In this document: piece by piece, positions 19,875 to 28,937 of the stretch
Layout of the letters: every line of letters starts with the position of its first letter
How positions within the stretch are numbered: the stretch's first letter is position 1
Translations under genes and position numbers: made by a program
Source: an uncultured Pelagibacteraceae bacterium
GTDB taxonomy: Bacteria > Pseudomonadota > Alphaproteobacteria > Pelagibacterales > AG-422-B15
Assembly (NCBI GenBank): GCA_902570675.1
Contig: CACFYZ010000006.1
Coordinates: 1 to 48,161, forward strand
Length of the DNA stretch: 48,161 nucleotides
Reading direction: 5' to 3'
Notes under the pieces: generated by a model
Told to the model about the DNA's origin: nothing
Database searches by the model: none
What the model saw: only the letters and a program-made list of their open reading frames with translations

Positions 19875-20594
19875 TCACATTGTCAAGCCACCATTAACAT
19901 GAAGGACTTGACCAGTAATATATGATGATTCTTCATTTGATAGAAAAAAAACAACTTCTGCAACTTCACTAGCCTCACCCATTCTACCTACTGGGATTTT
20001 TTGAATCATAGAATCTAGCTTCGATTTATCAACAGAATTTAATATATCAGTGTTTACGAAACCAGGAGAAACACAATTTGCCGTAATTCCTCTAGATGCC
20101 AATTCATTTGCAATTGTTCTGGTTAATCCTTCAATTGCTGCTTTAGAGGCAACATAGTTAGATTGTCCTGGATTTCCAATTTTTGCTGCATCTGAAGTAA
20201 CATTAATAATTCTACCCCATTTATTTTTAACCATATCTCTGATTAAAAGTTTAGTTAGAAAAAAATTAGCATTAAGATTGAGATTTATTACATCTTCCCA
20301 TTCTTGATCTTTCATTCGAAGAAATAAATTATCACGAGTAATCCCGGCATTATTTATTAATACATCTGTGTGCCCGTAATATTTTTTAGAATAGTTAAAT
20401 AATTCATTAATTTGTTCTTTATTTGACAAATTACATTGGCAAATTTTAAGTCTTTCAGAGTATGTTTCTTCAAGTGCTTTTAACTTTTCAAGGTTTGTTC
20501 CGGTTGCACAAATATTATGCCCAGCAGCATGAAACTTATTAACTAATGCGTTGCCTATTCCTCCCGTTGCACCTGTTATTAAAATATTTTTCAC
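19875..20594 (-). CDS. fabG: 3-oxoacyl-[acyl-carrier-protein] reductase
   Basis: NADPH-dependent SDR that reduces 3-oxoacyl-ACP. It has the TGATGGIGNA cofactor motif, NNAG, catalytic Ser134, Tyr147 and Lys151 (SNYVASKAAIEG), and the C-terminal ITGQVLHVNGGLTM. At 239 residues it is typical. It follows fabD by 4 bases in the fatty-acid operon, which supports the FabG assignment over other SDRs. Confidence 0.97.
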   Translation of the reverse strand: MKNILITGATGGIGNALVNKFHAAGHNICATGTNLEKLKALEETYSERLKICQCNLSNKEQINELFNYSKKYYGHTDVLINNAGITRDNLFLRMKDQEWEDVINLNLNANFFLTKLLIRDMVKNKWGRIINVTSDAAKIGNPGQSNYVASKAAIEGLTRTIANELASRGITANCVSPGFVNTDILNSVDKSKLDSMIQKIPVGRMGEASEVAEVVFFLSNEESSYITGQVLHVNGGLTM

Positions 20595-20598
20595 AATA

Positions 20599-21531
20599 CT
20601 ATTTTTCTAATTTTTTCAGATCTTCTATTTTACTAATAGAAAAAGCGTGAATATTTTTAGACGTTCTTTTTATAAGATTCGTTAACACATTCCCTGGTCC
20701 TATTTCAATGAATTTACTATAACCGTCTATAATCATATTTTGCATTATCTCTCTCCATTTAACAATACTGACAACCTGATCGATTAGCAATTGAGCTATT
20801 TCATTTTCTGTACACTTTATTGACGTGACATTTGAATAAAAGTCCGCATTAAATTTATTGAAATTTATTTTATTAATTTCTACTTGTAAAATTTGAGCAG
20901 CATTTCTCATTAATTCGCAGTGAAATGGTGCACTTACTGGTAGCTTTATTGCTCTTCGAATATTTAAACTTTTTGCATTTTCTGAAATGAATTCTATTGC
21001 ATTAATTTCACCACTTAGAACTATTTGTCCATCAGCGTTATCATTTGCTAAGTATATCTTACCGTATTTTGATGCAGAATTTACAGCATAATCTACTATA
21101 TCCTCTTCACACCCTATCAACGCGATCATTCCTCCTGTTCCTACTGGCATACTATCTTGCATTGCTTTAGATCTAATTTTTAAAAGTCTGACTGAATCAT
21201 TAAAACCTATACCGCCATTAGCAACTAGGGCGCTATATTCTCCGAGAGAGTGCCCTGCGACAGCCTGAAATGACCCTTCAGGCAATAAATTTTCTGATAA
21301 TAATGCTTTAAAAATTGCTACACTTGTAGCCATTATAGCAGGTTGAGAATTCTGAGTTTCAGATAATTCACTCGCATTTCCATAAAATATTAAGTTTGTC
21401 AAATCTCTATCCAATGTATGATTTAGTTGATCATATATTTCTCTAGACTCACTATAATTTTCGAAGAACTCGATACCCATTCCAATATACTGGGAGCCCT
21501 GACCTGGAAAAATTAATGCTGTTTTCATCAA
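20599..21531 (-). CDS. fabD: Malonyl-CoA:ACP transacylase
   Basis: Loads malonyl groups onto ACP. It has FPGQGSQYIGMG at the N-terminus, the nucleophile Ser95 in GHSLGEYSAL, Arg120, and catalytic His204 in SAPFHCELM. At 310 residues it is typical. Two adjacent Met codons at the start (21531, 21528) make the exact initiator uncertain. It is the first gene of the fabD-fabG-acpP-fabF-gmk run and is divergent from rpsF with a 70-base promoter region. Confidence 0.97.
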   Translation of the reverse strand: MMKTALIFPGQGSQYIGMGIEFFENYSESREIYDQLNHTLDRDLTNLIFYGNASELSETQNSQPAIMATSVAIFKALLSENLLPEGSFQAVAGHSLGEYSALVANGGIGFNDSVRLLKIRSKAMQDSMPVGTGGMIALIGCEEDIVDYAVNSASKYGKIYLANDNADGQIVLSGEINAIEFISENAKSLNIRRAIKLPVSAPFHCELMRNAAQILQVEINKINFNKFNADFYSNVTSIKCTENEIAQLLIDQVVSIVKWREIMQNMIIDGYSKFIEIGPGNVLTNLIKRTSKNIHAFSISKIEDLKKLEK

Positions 21532-21556
21532 AAAAAGAATACTTGCTTAAAGACCA

Positions 21557-21562
21557 ATTATA
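21557..21562 (-). promoter_or_regulatory. Candidate -10 box (TATAAT) for fabD
   Basis: On the minus strand the 70-base fabD/rpsF spacer contains a perfect TATAAT, giving a leader of about 20 bases before fabD. The -35 region at 16-18 bases' distance is poor (TTATTA or TATTAA). On the plus strand TTGCTT (21543-21548) with a 17-base spacer to TATTTA (21566-21571) is a possible rpsF promoter. Both are pattern matches in AT-rich DNA. Confidence 0.3.
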
Positions 21563-21601
21563 GAATATTTATTCCATTTTTAATAATAAGTACACTTATA
21601 T

Positions 21602-21928
21602 ATGGCACTTTTTGAACATGTTATAATGCTTAAACAAGACTTAAGCACAACTGATTTAGATGGAGAATTAAAGAAACATACAGATCTTCTCAGTGAACTT
21701 AGTGGTAGCATAATATATAAAGAAACATGGGGTTTACGTAATTTAGCTTATCCTATCAAAAATAATAAAAAAGCCTTTTATGAGTTTATGAATATAGAAA
21801 TTCCTGAAAAAAACTTGAACGCTTTAAATTTAAAATTAAACCTTAACGAAAATGTAATTCGTTATTTATCAATCAAGGTCAAATCTTTTGCTGACACTCC
21901 AACTTTAATGATGAAAGATAACGATTAA
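21602..21928 (+). CDS. rpsF: 30S ribosomal protein bS6
   Basis: Small-subunit protein that pairs with bS18 on the central domain of 16S rRNA. At 108 residues it starts [15 protein letters not shown] and contains the family's [13 protein letters not shown] and NENVIRYL blocks. There is no long acidic C-terminal extension. It is first in the rpsF-rpsR-rplI operon, overlapping rpsR by one base (TAATG). I do not see a recognisable bS6:bS18-binding autoregulatory leader in the 70 upstream bases. Confidence 0.97.
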   Translation: MALFEHVIMLKQDLSTTDLDGELKKHTDLLSELSGSIIYKETWGLRNLAYPIKNNKKAFYEFMNIEIPEKNLNALNLKLNLNENVIRYLSIKVKSFADTPTLMMKDND

Positions 21929-22125
21929 TGAAAATGGAAAAAATGAAAAAAAATGAAATGAATTTTGACTATAAGGATATCAGCTCACTAAGAAAATTCA
22001 TCTCTGAAAAAGGAAAGATCACTCCCCGTAGAATAAGCTATATTTCAATTAAGAAGCAAAAAGATCTATCTAATGCCATAAAGAGAGCAAGATATCTTGC
22101 ATTGCTCCCTTACACTGGGAGGTAA
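21928..22125 (+). CDS. rpsR: 30S ribosomal protein bS18
   Basis: Binds 16S rRNA with bS6. At 65 residues it is short but complete at the core: [50 protein letters not shown], where bacteria typically have GKI.PRR.TG....Q..L..AIKRAR..ALLPY. The usual TG is SY here. The basic N-terminal tail is reduced; Met3 or Met6 are alternative starts. Its start shares one base with the rpsF stop, so the two partners are translationally coupled. Confidence 0.96.
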   Translation: MKMEKMKKNEMNFDYKDISSLRKFISEKGKITPRRISYISIKKQKDLSNAIKRARYLALLPYTGR

Positions 22126-22127
22126 GC

Positions 22128-22574
22128 ATGCAAATAATTCTTTTGGAGTCGCTATCAAAATTAGGTAAAGCTGGAGAAATAGTCAATGTAAAAGATGGAT
22201 TTGCAAAGAACTTTCTCATTCCACAAAAAAAAGCTGTTGTTGCTAACAAAAAAAATAAATTAAATTTAGAGGCTAAAATGTCATATATTAGCGAGAATAA
22301 TCAAAATAAGATTGAAGAAGCTGAAAAACTAAAAAGTAAAATTGAGGGAAAAACCCTAAAAATTAACATGGAAGCTAATGATGACGGTAGATTATACGGT
22401 GCAATTACTAAAAAATTTATTGTAGAACAAGTTAAACAATCTCTTTCAGTAGAATTGCATGCTGAAAGCATTATTCTAACTCCCATTAAATCTATTGGTG
22501 ATTATGAATTAAAATTTCGTCTTTATGACGAAATTCAAGCCTCTATTAGATTAGTGATAAGTAAAAGAACTTAA
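22128..22574 (+). CDS. rplI: 50S ribosomal protein bL9
   Basis: Large-subunit protein with two globular domains joined by a long helix. The N-domain motif MQIILLESLSKLGKAGE followed by VNVKDGFAKNFLIPQKKAV is diagnostic; the central helix runs about residues 45-80 and the C-domain shows GRLYGAITKK. At 148 residues it is standard. It is last of the ribosomal trio, 2 bases after rpsR, and is followed by a 146-base spacer before dnaB. Confidence 0.97.
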   Translation: MQIILLESLSKLGKAGEIVNVKDGFAKNFLIPQKKAVVANKKNKLNLEAKMSYISENNQNKIEEAEKLKSKIEGKTLKINMEANDDGRLYGAITKKFIVEQVKQSLSVELHAESIILTPIKSIGDYELKFRLYDEIQASIRLVISKRT

Positions 22575-22637
22575 ATTTATTTGCAGTAAATACAGTTGGT
22601 TACTCACCTAGTATAAACTCAGATATAACATATGAGT

Positions 22638-22669
22638 GATATTAACAATTTTTCTATGATGTTAATATC
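22638..22669. repeat. Perfect 10-bp inverted repeat between rplI and dnaB
   Basis: GATATTAACA at 22638-22647 and its exact reverse complement TGTTAATATC at 22660-22669, with a 12-base loop. It lies 63 bases after the rplI stop and 51 before the dnaB ATG. The stem is AT-only apart from the G and C pairs near its ends, and no T-run follows, so it is a poor intrinsic terminator. It could be a protein-binding palindrome or mRNA structure. Function is unknown. Confidence 0.5.
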
Positions 22670-22720
22670 TTTCACAATATTATTACTGACAATATTTTCT
22701 ATTTGTTAATAATTAACTTA

Positions 22721-24178
22721 ATGTCATCCACCTATACGCTTCCTACAAGTAATCTTAGCCCGAAAGAACTACCGCATAATATTGAAGCAGAACAAGGACT
22801 TCTTGGGGCAATTTTGCTCAATAATGAAGTTTTCTATGATGTAAGTGAAGTTATAAATATCGATCATTTTTACGAGGCAGTTCATAAAACTATATTTGAG
22901 GTAATTCATAAATTAATATCTAAAGGTCAAATTGCGACACCTATAACTTTGAAAAGTTATTTTGAAGTTGAAAAAACTTTAGAAGAAATTGGTGGATCAA
23001 GCTACCTAGCGAGACTTGCTAATTCGGCAGTATCTCTAGATTATGCAAAGAGTTATGCGCAAATAATTTATGACCTTGCGGTTAGACGTGGACTTTTTGA
23101 ACTTGGTGGCAAAGTGCAACACAATGCTATAGAAAGTGAAATGGATGTAAAACCCTCTGATTTAATAGAAGAAGCAGAAAAAGATCTCTACCAGATATCT
23201 GAAAAAGGAATATCGACGCACAACGTTCAAACTTTTAAAAGTTCTGTTGAAGAGGCCATTGAACTTGCGACAAAAGCATTTGAAAAAGATAGTAGTGTTG
23301 TTGGATTGTCATCAGATTTTAGAGATCTTGATGCAAAACTCGGGGGGTTTCATCCTTCAGACTTAATTATAATTGCTGGAAGGCCATCAATGGGGAAAAC
23401 GTCACTAGCAACTAACATTGCATATAATATTGCTAAAAATGCATACCAATCACAGGATAAAGATTCAAGTGTATTATTTTTTTCACTAGAGATGTCGTCG
23501 GAACAGCTGGCAACAAGAATATTATCAGAACAAGCTAAAATAAGTTCAAACGATATAAGAAGAGGAAACTTATCAGAAAATGATCTGGACAACCTTGTTT
23601 CTGTATCTAAAAATATTCTCGAAATACCACTATTCATTGATGATACACCAGCAATAAATATTGGGACCCTCTCCTCTAGAGCAAGGAGGTTAAAAAGAAA
23701 AAATGGGCTTGGAGCAATAGTAATTGATTATCTCCAATTATTGAGACCAAGTAAAACATCAAGAAACGAGTCAAGGGTTTTAGAAATTTCAGAAATTACT
23801 CAAGGATTAAAAGCATTGGCGAAAGAAATGAATATTCCAATAATAGCATTATCACAGTTATCTAGACAAGTAGAACAAAGAGAAGATAAAAAACCACAGT
23901 TGTCAGATTTAAGAGAATCAGGATCAATTGAACAAGATTCTGATGTTGTAATGTTTATATTTAGAGAAGAATACTACTTAGAAAAAAATGCTCCGTCTCC
24001 AGGAACGGCTGAATTTATTGAATGGCAACAAAAGATGGATGAGATACATGGCCAAGCAGATCTTTTAATATTAAAACAAAGGCACGGCCCGACAGGAAAT
24101 ATTAAATTAAGTTTTGAAAGTAAATTTACCAGATTTGGCAATTTTATAAGCAAAGAGCATTCTGATAACTACGAGTAG
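22721..24178 (+). CDS. dnaB: Replicative DNA helicase DnaB
   Basis: Hexameric 5'-3' helicase of the replisome. It has the N-terminal DnaB domain (LPHNIEAEQGLLGAILLN, FYEAVHKTIFE), then the RecA-like motor with Walker A GRPSMGKTSLA, EMSSEQLATRILSEQ, Walker B AIVIDYLQLL and the SQLSRQVEQREDKKPQLSDLRESG block's first part. Start chosen at ATG 22721 (MSSTYTLPTSNL), 485 residues; a TTG at 22703 is in frame but would add six non-family residues. It follows the ribosomal operon and precedes alr by 11 bases, conserved alphaproteobacterial synteny. Confidence 0.97.
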   Translation: MSSTYTLPTSNLSPKELPHNIEAEQGLLGAILLNNEVFYDVSEVINIDHFYEAVHKTIFEVIHKLISKGQIATPITLKSYFEVEKTLEEIGGSSYLARLANSAVSLDYAKSYAQIIYDLAVRRGLFELGGKVQHNAIESEMDVKPSDLIEEAEKDLYQISEKGISTHNVQTFKSSVEEAIELATKAFEKDSSVVGLSSDFRDLDAKLGGFHPSDLIIIAGRPSMGKTSLATNIAYNIAKNAYQSQDKDSSVLFFSLEMSSEQLATRILSEQAKISSNDIRRGNLSENDLDNLVSVSKNILEIPLFIDDTPAINIGTLSSRARRLKRKNGLGAIVIDYLQLLRPSKTSRNESRVLEISEITQGLKALAKEMNIPIIALSQLSRQVEQREDKKPQLSDLRESGSIEQDSDVVMFIFREEYYLEKNAPSPGTAEFIEWQQKMDEIHGQADLLILKQRHGPTGNIKLSFESKFTRFGNFISKEHSDNYE

Positions 24179-24189
24179 TCCGCAAAGAA

Positions 24190-25293
24190 ATGCAAGACAT
24201 TGATAAAAACACCGTTCTTAATATTAATTTAAAATCTATAAAAAATAATTACAGGAAGATTAAAAAAAAAGTAAATAGTAATTGCATTGTAGCTGCAACA
24301 GTAAAAGCTAATGCTTATGGACTTGGTATTAAAAAAATTGTACCTAAACTGTACAGATCTGGATGCCGCTATTTTTTTGTCGCTACAACAAATGAAGCCT
24401 TAGAAGTAAGAAAGGTTAATAAATCAATTTCAATATTTATACTAAATGGGCTCGTAACATCTGATTTATCAATTATACATAAATACAATTTGATACCTAT
24501 AATCAATAACTTATCAGAACTTAAAAGAATCGAAAAATATCAAGTAAAAATTAAAAAATCACTAAAGATTGCAATACATTTTGATACAGGCATGTCCAGA
24601 CTAGGGTTAGATAAAGATGAAACAAAATTGATTTTAGAAAATAAAGAAAAATATATTAACTTCTCAAATGTTGTTCTGGTAATGAGTCATCTTGCTTGTG
24701 CTGATACACCTTCAAAAAAAAAGAATGGCCATCAATTAAAGAATTTTTGTAAAATTATAAAATATTTTCCAAATACTAAACATAGTCTAGCAAATTCTGC
24801 AGGTATACATTTAGGTAAGAAGTATCATTTTGATTTGGTTAGACCTGGTATATCGCTATATGGTGGGAATCCTCTAAAAGATAGTAAAAATATTTATGAT
24901 AATGTAATCAACCTAAAGGCAAAAATTATTCAAGTGAGAAATATATCTAAGAATGACACTATTGGATATGGAGCTACGTTTAAAGCGAAGAAGAATATGA
25001 TCATTGGAACTGTTCCACTTGGATATGCAGATGGATTTAGTAGATTATTCTCAAATAATTTTGAAGGATACGTAGGCCACCAAAAAATTAGTATAGTTGG
25101 CCGTGTATCAATGGATTTAATTACCTTTGATGTAACAAATATTAAAGGAATATCAAAAAACAAAAATGTTTACGTAGATATCATAGGAAATAAAAATAAT
25201 ATCAATAAGATATGTAAAAGGATTAGTACAATACCCTATGAGGTTCTAACCAAACTTGGTAAAAGATATAATAGAACATATACTTCATATTAA
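24190..25293 (+). CDS. alr: Alanine racemase
   Basis: PLP enzyme that interconverts L- and D-alanine for peptidoglycan. Lys39 in TVKANAYGLG is the Schiff-base lysine; the second catalytic base, Tyr, is in TIGYGATFKA; RVSMDLITFDV is the C-terminal domain block; HFDTGMSRLGL and RPGISLYGG are also conserved. At 367 residues it is of family length. It follows dnaB by 11 bases and its stop is immediately followed by the ATG of the exporter gene. Confidence 0.96.
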   Translation: MQDIDKNTVLNINLKSIKNNYRKIKKKVNSNCIVAATVKANAYGLGIKKIVPKLYRSGCRYFFVATTNEALEVRKVNKSISIFILNGLVTSDLSIIHKYNLIPIINNLSELKRIEKYQVKIKKSLKIAIHFDTGMSRLGLDKDETKLILENKEKYINFSNVVLVMSHLACADTPSKKKNGHQLKNFCKIIKYFPNTKHSLANSAGIHLGKKYHFDLVRPGISLYGGNPLKDSKNIYDNVINLKAKIIQVRNISKNDTIGYGATFKAKKNMIIGTVPLGYADGFSRLFSNNFEGYVGHQKISIVGRVSMDLITFDVTNIKGISKNKNVYVDIIGNKNNINKICKRISTIPYEVLTKLGKRYNRTYTSY

Positions 25294-27729
25294 ATGGAAA
25301 ATATTTATAGATTGGTATTAGAAAAATATTCTAAATACGCCTTATTTTTCATTATAGTCATAATTTCATTTTTTTTATATAATATCAAATACTTTCAAAT
25401 TGATGCATCCTCAGACACATTAATTCTTGAGCAGGATAAAGATTTAAAAAAATTTCGGAATGTAATTGATGATTATTCGAGTAGTGACTTCTTAATTGTA
25501 ACATTCACTGATAATGAAAAAATATTATCCAAACCAAACTTAACTATTATAGGAACCTTTATTAATAAACTAAATGAATTTTCATGGGTTGAAGAAGTAC
25601 AATCTATATTTGATGTACCTTTATTTACAGTAAACAATCAAACACTCATTGATTTACTCAATGAGGTTCCAACACTTGAAGACGAAGATATAGATATAAG
25701 CCTTGCCGAAGCAGAAATTCAAAAAAGTGAAATTTTTAAAGATCTAATTATAAGTTCAGATCTAACAAGTACGGCTATTCTTGTAAACTTTAAACGTGAT
25801 TTAAAATATGAGGCACTTCAAAAAGAGAGGTTTAACTTATCTTATGCTAAAAACTTATCTAGTGAAGAAATTGAAAATAAAAAATATATTAATGATTTAT
25901 ATAATCAGCAAAAACAAATTTTTGATGCATTGAGACATCAAAATTTAATTGAAATTAGAGAACTAATTTCTTCATTTGATGACTCAGGTCTTAAATTACA
26001 TCTTGGAGGAATATCAATGATAGCGGACGATACAATATCCTTTGTAAAAAACGATATTATTTTTTTTGGACTAGGTGCACTTATATTTATACTTATTTTA
26101 CTTTATCTTGTATTTAGAAGTCCTCTCTGGATGCTATTTTGTGTTGCTAATTGCTTTGCTGCTCTAACTATAATGACTGGTCTTGTGTCTCTATTGGGAT
26201 GGAAAGTCACAGTTATATCGTCAAACTTTATTATGCTTATGTTAATTTTAACTCTGTCAATGACAGTTCATATTGCTGTTCGATATAAGCAGGCATTAGC
26301 AGAAAAACTAAATTTAAATAAAATTGAAAGTATTATTTTTACAGTTAAAAAAATGTACAAGCCTTGTCTTTATTCAGCTCTTACAACCGTGTTTGCTTTT
26401 TTAACACTTTATTTAAGTGGCATTAAGCCAGTAATGGATTTTGGCTTAATGATGTGCGTTGGTCTTATTGTTGCCTATTGTACTAGTTTTATATTTCTGC
26501 CTATCATGATGATGGTCCTAGGTCTTGATCCCAATAATTTATCTAAAGAAATTAATAGTAATAAAATATTTGTTAGTATTTCATCAAATTATAAACAGAT
26601 AACTATAATCATCTTCTCATCACTATTTATTTTAGGAATTATAGGTTCTACATTTTTAGAGGTCGAAAATAGTTTTGTAGACTATTTCAAAAAAGATACA
26701 GAAATATATAAAGGTATGAAATTGATTGATGAAAAGCTTGGGGGCACAACACCACTTGATATTATTATAGAATTTGACACAAACACGACCGAAGCTGAAA
26801 ATTTTGATGATGAAGACCTGCTTGATTTTGGTATTGCTTATGATCCAACTGACTATTGGTTTACGAAAGAAAAAATTGATTTAATAAAAAATATTCATGA
26901 TCATCTTGAAACTTATAATTTTGCTGGAAAGGTTTTGTCTTTGGCGTCTGTGATAAGAGTAGCAGAATCTTTAAATTCTGGTAATGAATTTGATAGCTTA
27001 GAGTTAGCTGTTTTGTATAAGAAATTACCCACTAAATTAAAAGATCAAATATTAAAACCTTATGTTCAAATTGAAAAAAATCAAGCTAGGATTACAATGC
27101 GTCTAATTGATACTCATCCTGATTTAAAAAGATCTGATTTTGTAAATGATTTAAATGATTATTTCACAGAAAATATTAATACAGATAATATAAATGCGTA
27201 TTCAACCGGTGTATTGATACTCTACAATAATATGCTTGAGAGTCTTTTTGACTCGCAAATTAAATCACTTGGAATAGTTTTAATAGGCATATTTGTTATG
27301 CTAGTCTTTTTATTTAAATCCTTATCGATCGCTATCATTGCAATAATACCAAATATAATTGCTTGTTTTGTCATACTTGGAACGATGGGTTATCTTGGAA
27401 TACCTCTTGATTTAATGACAATCACAATTGCTGCAATTACAATAGGTATTGCAATAGATAATAGTATTCACTACGTGTACCGCTATCAAGAATTTAGGTC
27501 GGATAATAACTCTAGTATCGAAGCAATGGTCAATAGCAGTAAGACGGTAGGCATGGCTATAAGAAATACCTCATTAACAATAATTTTTGGTTTTTCAATT
27601 TTAATATTTTCGAACTTTTATCCAACAATATATTTTGGAATTTTTACTGCCCTTGCTATGTTTATTGCAATGATTGGCAGCCTAACTTTACTGCCTATTA
27701 TGTTACAGTTTTTAAAGAAAGATATTTAA
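25294..27729 (+). CDS. MMPL/RND-superfamily exporter
   Basis: Inner-membrane protein of 811 residues with the 12-segment RND layout: TM1 (about 15-32), a periplasmic domain (33-243), five segments (about 245-420), TM7 (about 433-453), a second periplasmic domain and five segments (about 660-805). This pattern resembles MMPL and hopanoid-type (HpnN) lipid exporters rather than AcrB: it is shorter and has the motif GIAIDNSIHYVYRYQEF. The proton-relay Asp is present in the second half (Asp722) but the equivalent first-half position is Ser322 (LSMTVHIAVRY). Cargo is unknown. It abuts alr with zero spacing and is followed at once by cvpA. In related genomes radA often occupies this position. Confidence 0.85.
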   Translation: MENIYRLVLEKYSKYALFFIIVIISFFLYNIKYFQIDASSDTLILEQDKDLKKFRNVIDDYSSSDFLIVTFTDNEKILSKPNLTIIGTFINKLNEFSWVEEVQSIFDVPLFTVNNQTLIDLLNEVPTLEDEDIDISLAEAEIQKSEIFKDLIISSDLTSTAILVNFKRDLKYEALQKERFNLSYAKNLSSEEIENKKYINDLYNQQKQIFDALRHQNLIEIRELISSFDDSGLKLHLGGISMIADDTISFVKNDIIFFGLGALIFILILLYLVFRSPLWMLFCVANCFAALTIMTGLVSLLGWKVTVISSNFIMLMLILTLSMTVHIAVRYKQALAEKLNLNKIESIIFTVKKMYKPCLYSALTTVFAFLTLYLSGIKPVMDFGLMMCVGLIVAYCTSFIFLPIMMMVLGLDPNNLSKEINSNKIFVSISSNYKQITIIIFSSLFILGIIGSTFLEVENSFVDYFKKDTEIYKGMKLIDEKLGGTTPLDIIIEFDTNTTEAENFDDEDLLDFGIAYDPTDYWFTKEKIDLIKNIHDHLETYNFAGKVLSLASVIRVAESLNSGNEFDSLELAVLYKKLPTKLKDQILKPYVQIEKNQARITMRLIDTHPDLKRSDFVNDLNDYFTENINTDNINAYSTGVLILYNNMLESLFDSQIKSLGIVLIGIFVMLVFLFKSLSIAIIAIIPNIIACFVILGTMGYLGIPLDLMTITIAAITIGIAIDNSIHYVYRYQEFRSDNNSSIEAMVNSSKTVGMAIRNTSLTIIFGFSILIFSNFYPTIYFGIFTALAMFIAMIGSLTLLPIMLQFLKKDI

Positions 27730-28248
27730 GTGGATATTGATTATTCATCATTTTTAAATGTTTATGATATATTTTTTTTAATTATTTGTCTAATTTCAAT
27801 CTTTTTTGGTATAAAAAATGGTTTCATAAAAAGTTTTTTTAATTTAGCAAAATGGATCTTAATTTTTTATATAATAAAAAATTGTTTTATTATACTTAGA
27901 CCGTATATTGATCCTTATATAAGTAATCAAACGATATCCGATATAGTAATTTTTTTAGCGACCCTAATTATTTCATATATTATACTATCTTCCCTAATTA
28001 GGATCATTATAGGCATCATGCAGCCCAAAAAATCAGGGCTAATCGATTTTGGATTTGGCGCAGTGCTGGGAATATTTAGAGGCTATGTTATTTTTATTTT
28101 ATTAATTTTCTTTCTCAGTAAAAATGTTGCTCCAAATTATATTAGTGATATCAAGAAAAATAGCTCTTTCAACGATATAATAGAATATGGTGTAGATTTA
28201 ATTGATTATGTGCCAAGGGAATTAGATAAAATAGATATTAAGATATAA
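27730..28248 (+). CDS. cvpA: CvpA family membrane protein
   Basis: Inner-membrane protein of 172 residues with about four hydrophobic segments. It carries the CvpA pattern NVYDIFFLIICLISIFFGIKNGFIKS and a later GLIDFGFGAVLGIFRGYVI, which match the Pfam family named for colicin V production. The start is a GTG at 27730 directly after the exporter stop. The biochemical role of CvpA remains unclear. In many bacteria it precedes purF, which is not present here; a short-chain dehydrogenase-like gene follows after 2 bases. Confidence 0.88.
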   Translation: MDIDYSSFLNVYDIFFLIICLISIFFGIKNGFIKSFFNLAKWILIFYIIKNCFIILRPYIDPYISNQTISDIVIFLATLIISYIILSSLIRIIIGIMQPKKSGLIDFGFGAVLGIFRGYVIFILLIFFLSKNVAPNYISDIKKNSSFNDIIEYGVDLIDYVPRELDKIDIKI

Positions 28249-28250
28249 TT

Positions 28251-28937
28251 ATGCGTTCTAAAAATTGTTTAGTAACTGGTGCATCTTCTGGAATTGGAAG
28301 GGAAACATCAATTGAATTATCGCATTATGCTAAACATATTTATATTGTTGGTAGAAACGTCTCAAAACTGGAAGAGGTAAATGATTTAATAGTGTCTAAT
28401 GGATGCGAATGTACAATTGTTCCTTTAGACTTGTGTGAAGAAAATAGTATTGAAAACTTATCGCGTGAAATTTCAAAAAAAAATAGCTCTATTGATTATT
28501 TAATCCTATGTGCCGGTAGTATTTCTCAATTATCTCCGATAAGTTCAATTGACAATGAAAAATTTAAAGCAATTATAGATTTGAACTATATTGCAAACTT
28601 TAGAATCTTAAAAAATTTTCATTTATTACTTAAAAACTCAAAAGATGCACAACTAGTAGTGCTTTCGATAAATCCTGATTATATTGAAAGCCTTTATTGG
28701 GGAATTTATAAACCGGTAATGCTCGCTCTTAATGAGCTAATAATGACATACGCAAAGGAAAATAAAAAAACAGGCATCAAAGCCAAAATATTATGTCCAA
28801 GGGGTGTAAATACCCCTTTTAGAGAAAATATAATGCCGGGCGAGAATAAAGAGAATTTGATTGAACCAACCATAATTGCAAAAAAATTAGTTGAATTACT
28901 TAGTAACAACGAAACCGCTCGGATAATAAATATTTAG
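28251..28937 (+). CDS. Short-chain dehydrogenase/reductase-like protein with altered active site
   Basis: Rossmann-fold SDR of 228 residues with an intact cofactor motif TGASSGIG (about 8-15), a LCAG equivalent of NNAG, and a C-terminal PRGVNTPF block. The active-site segment aligns as WGIYKPVMLALNEL against the usual WGAYAASKAALNAL, so Tyr153 remains but the catalytic Lys is Met157; the catalytic-Ser region reads VVLSINPD. It may bind NAD(P) without classic SDR chemistry, or use a variant mechanism. It follows cvpA by 2 bases, where Alphaproteobacteria often have cvpA-purF-SDR. The last 4 bases overlap convergent der. Confidence 0.8.
   Translation: MRSKNCLVTGASSGIGRETSIELSHYAKHIYIVGRNVSKLEEVNDLIVSNGCECTIVPLDLCEENSIENLSREISKKNSSIDYLILCAGSISQLSPISSIDNEKFKAIIDLNYIANFRILKNFHLLLKNSKDAQLVVLSINPDYIESLYWGIYKPVMLALNELIMTYAKENKKTGIKAKILCPRGVNTPFRENIMPGENKENLIEPTIIAKKLVELLSNNETARIINI

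Noticed and set aside
21532-21601. bS6:bS18 autoregulatory leader upstream of rpsF
   Set aside because: The short AT-rich spacer shows no GC-rich stem with the expected CCG-type bulge.
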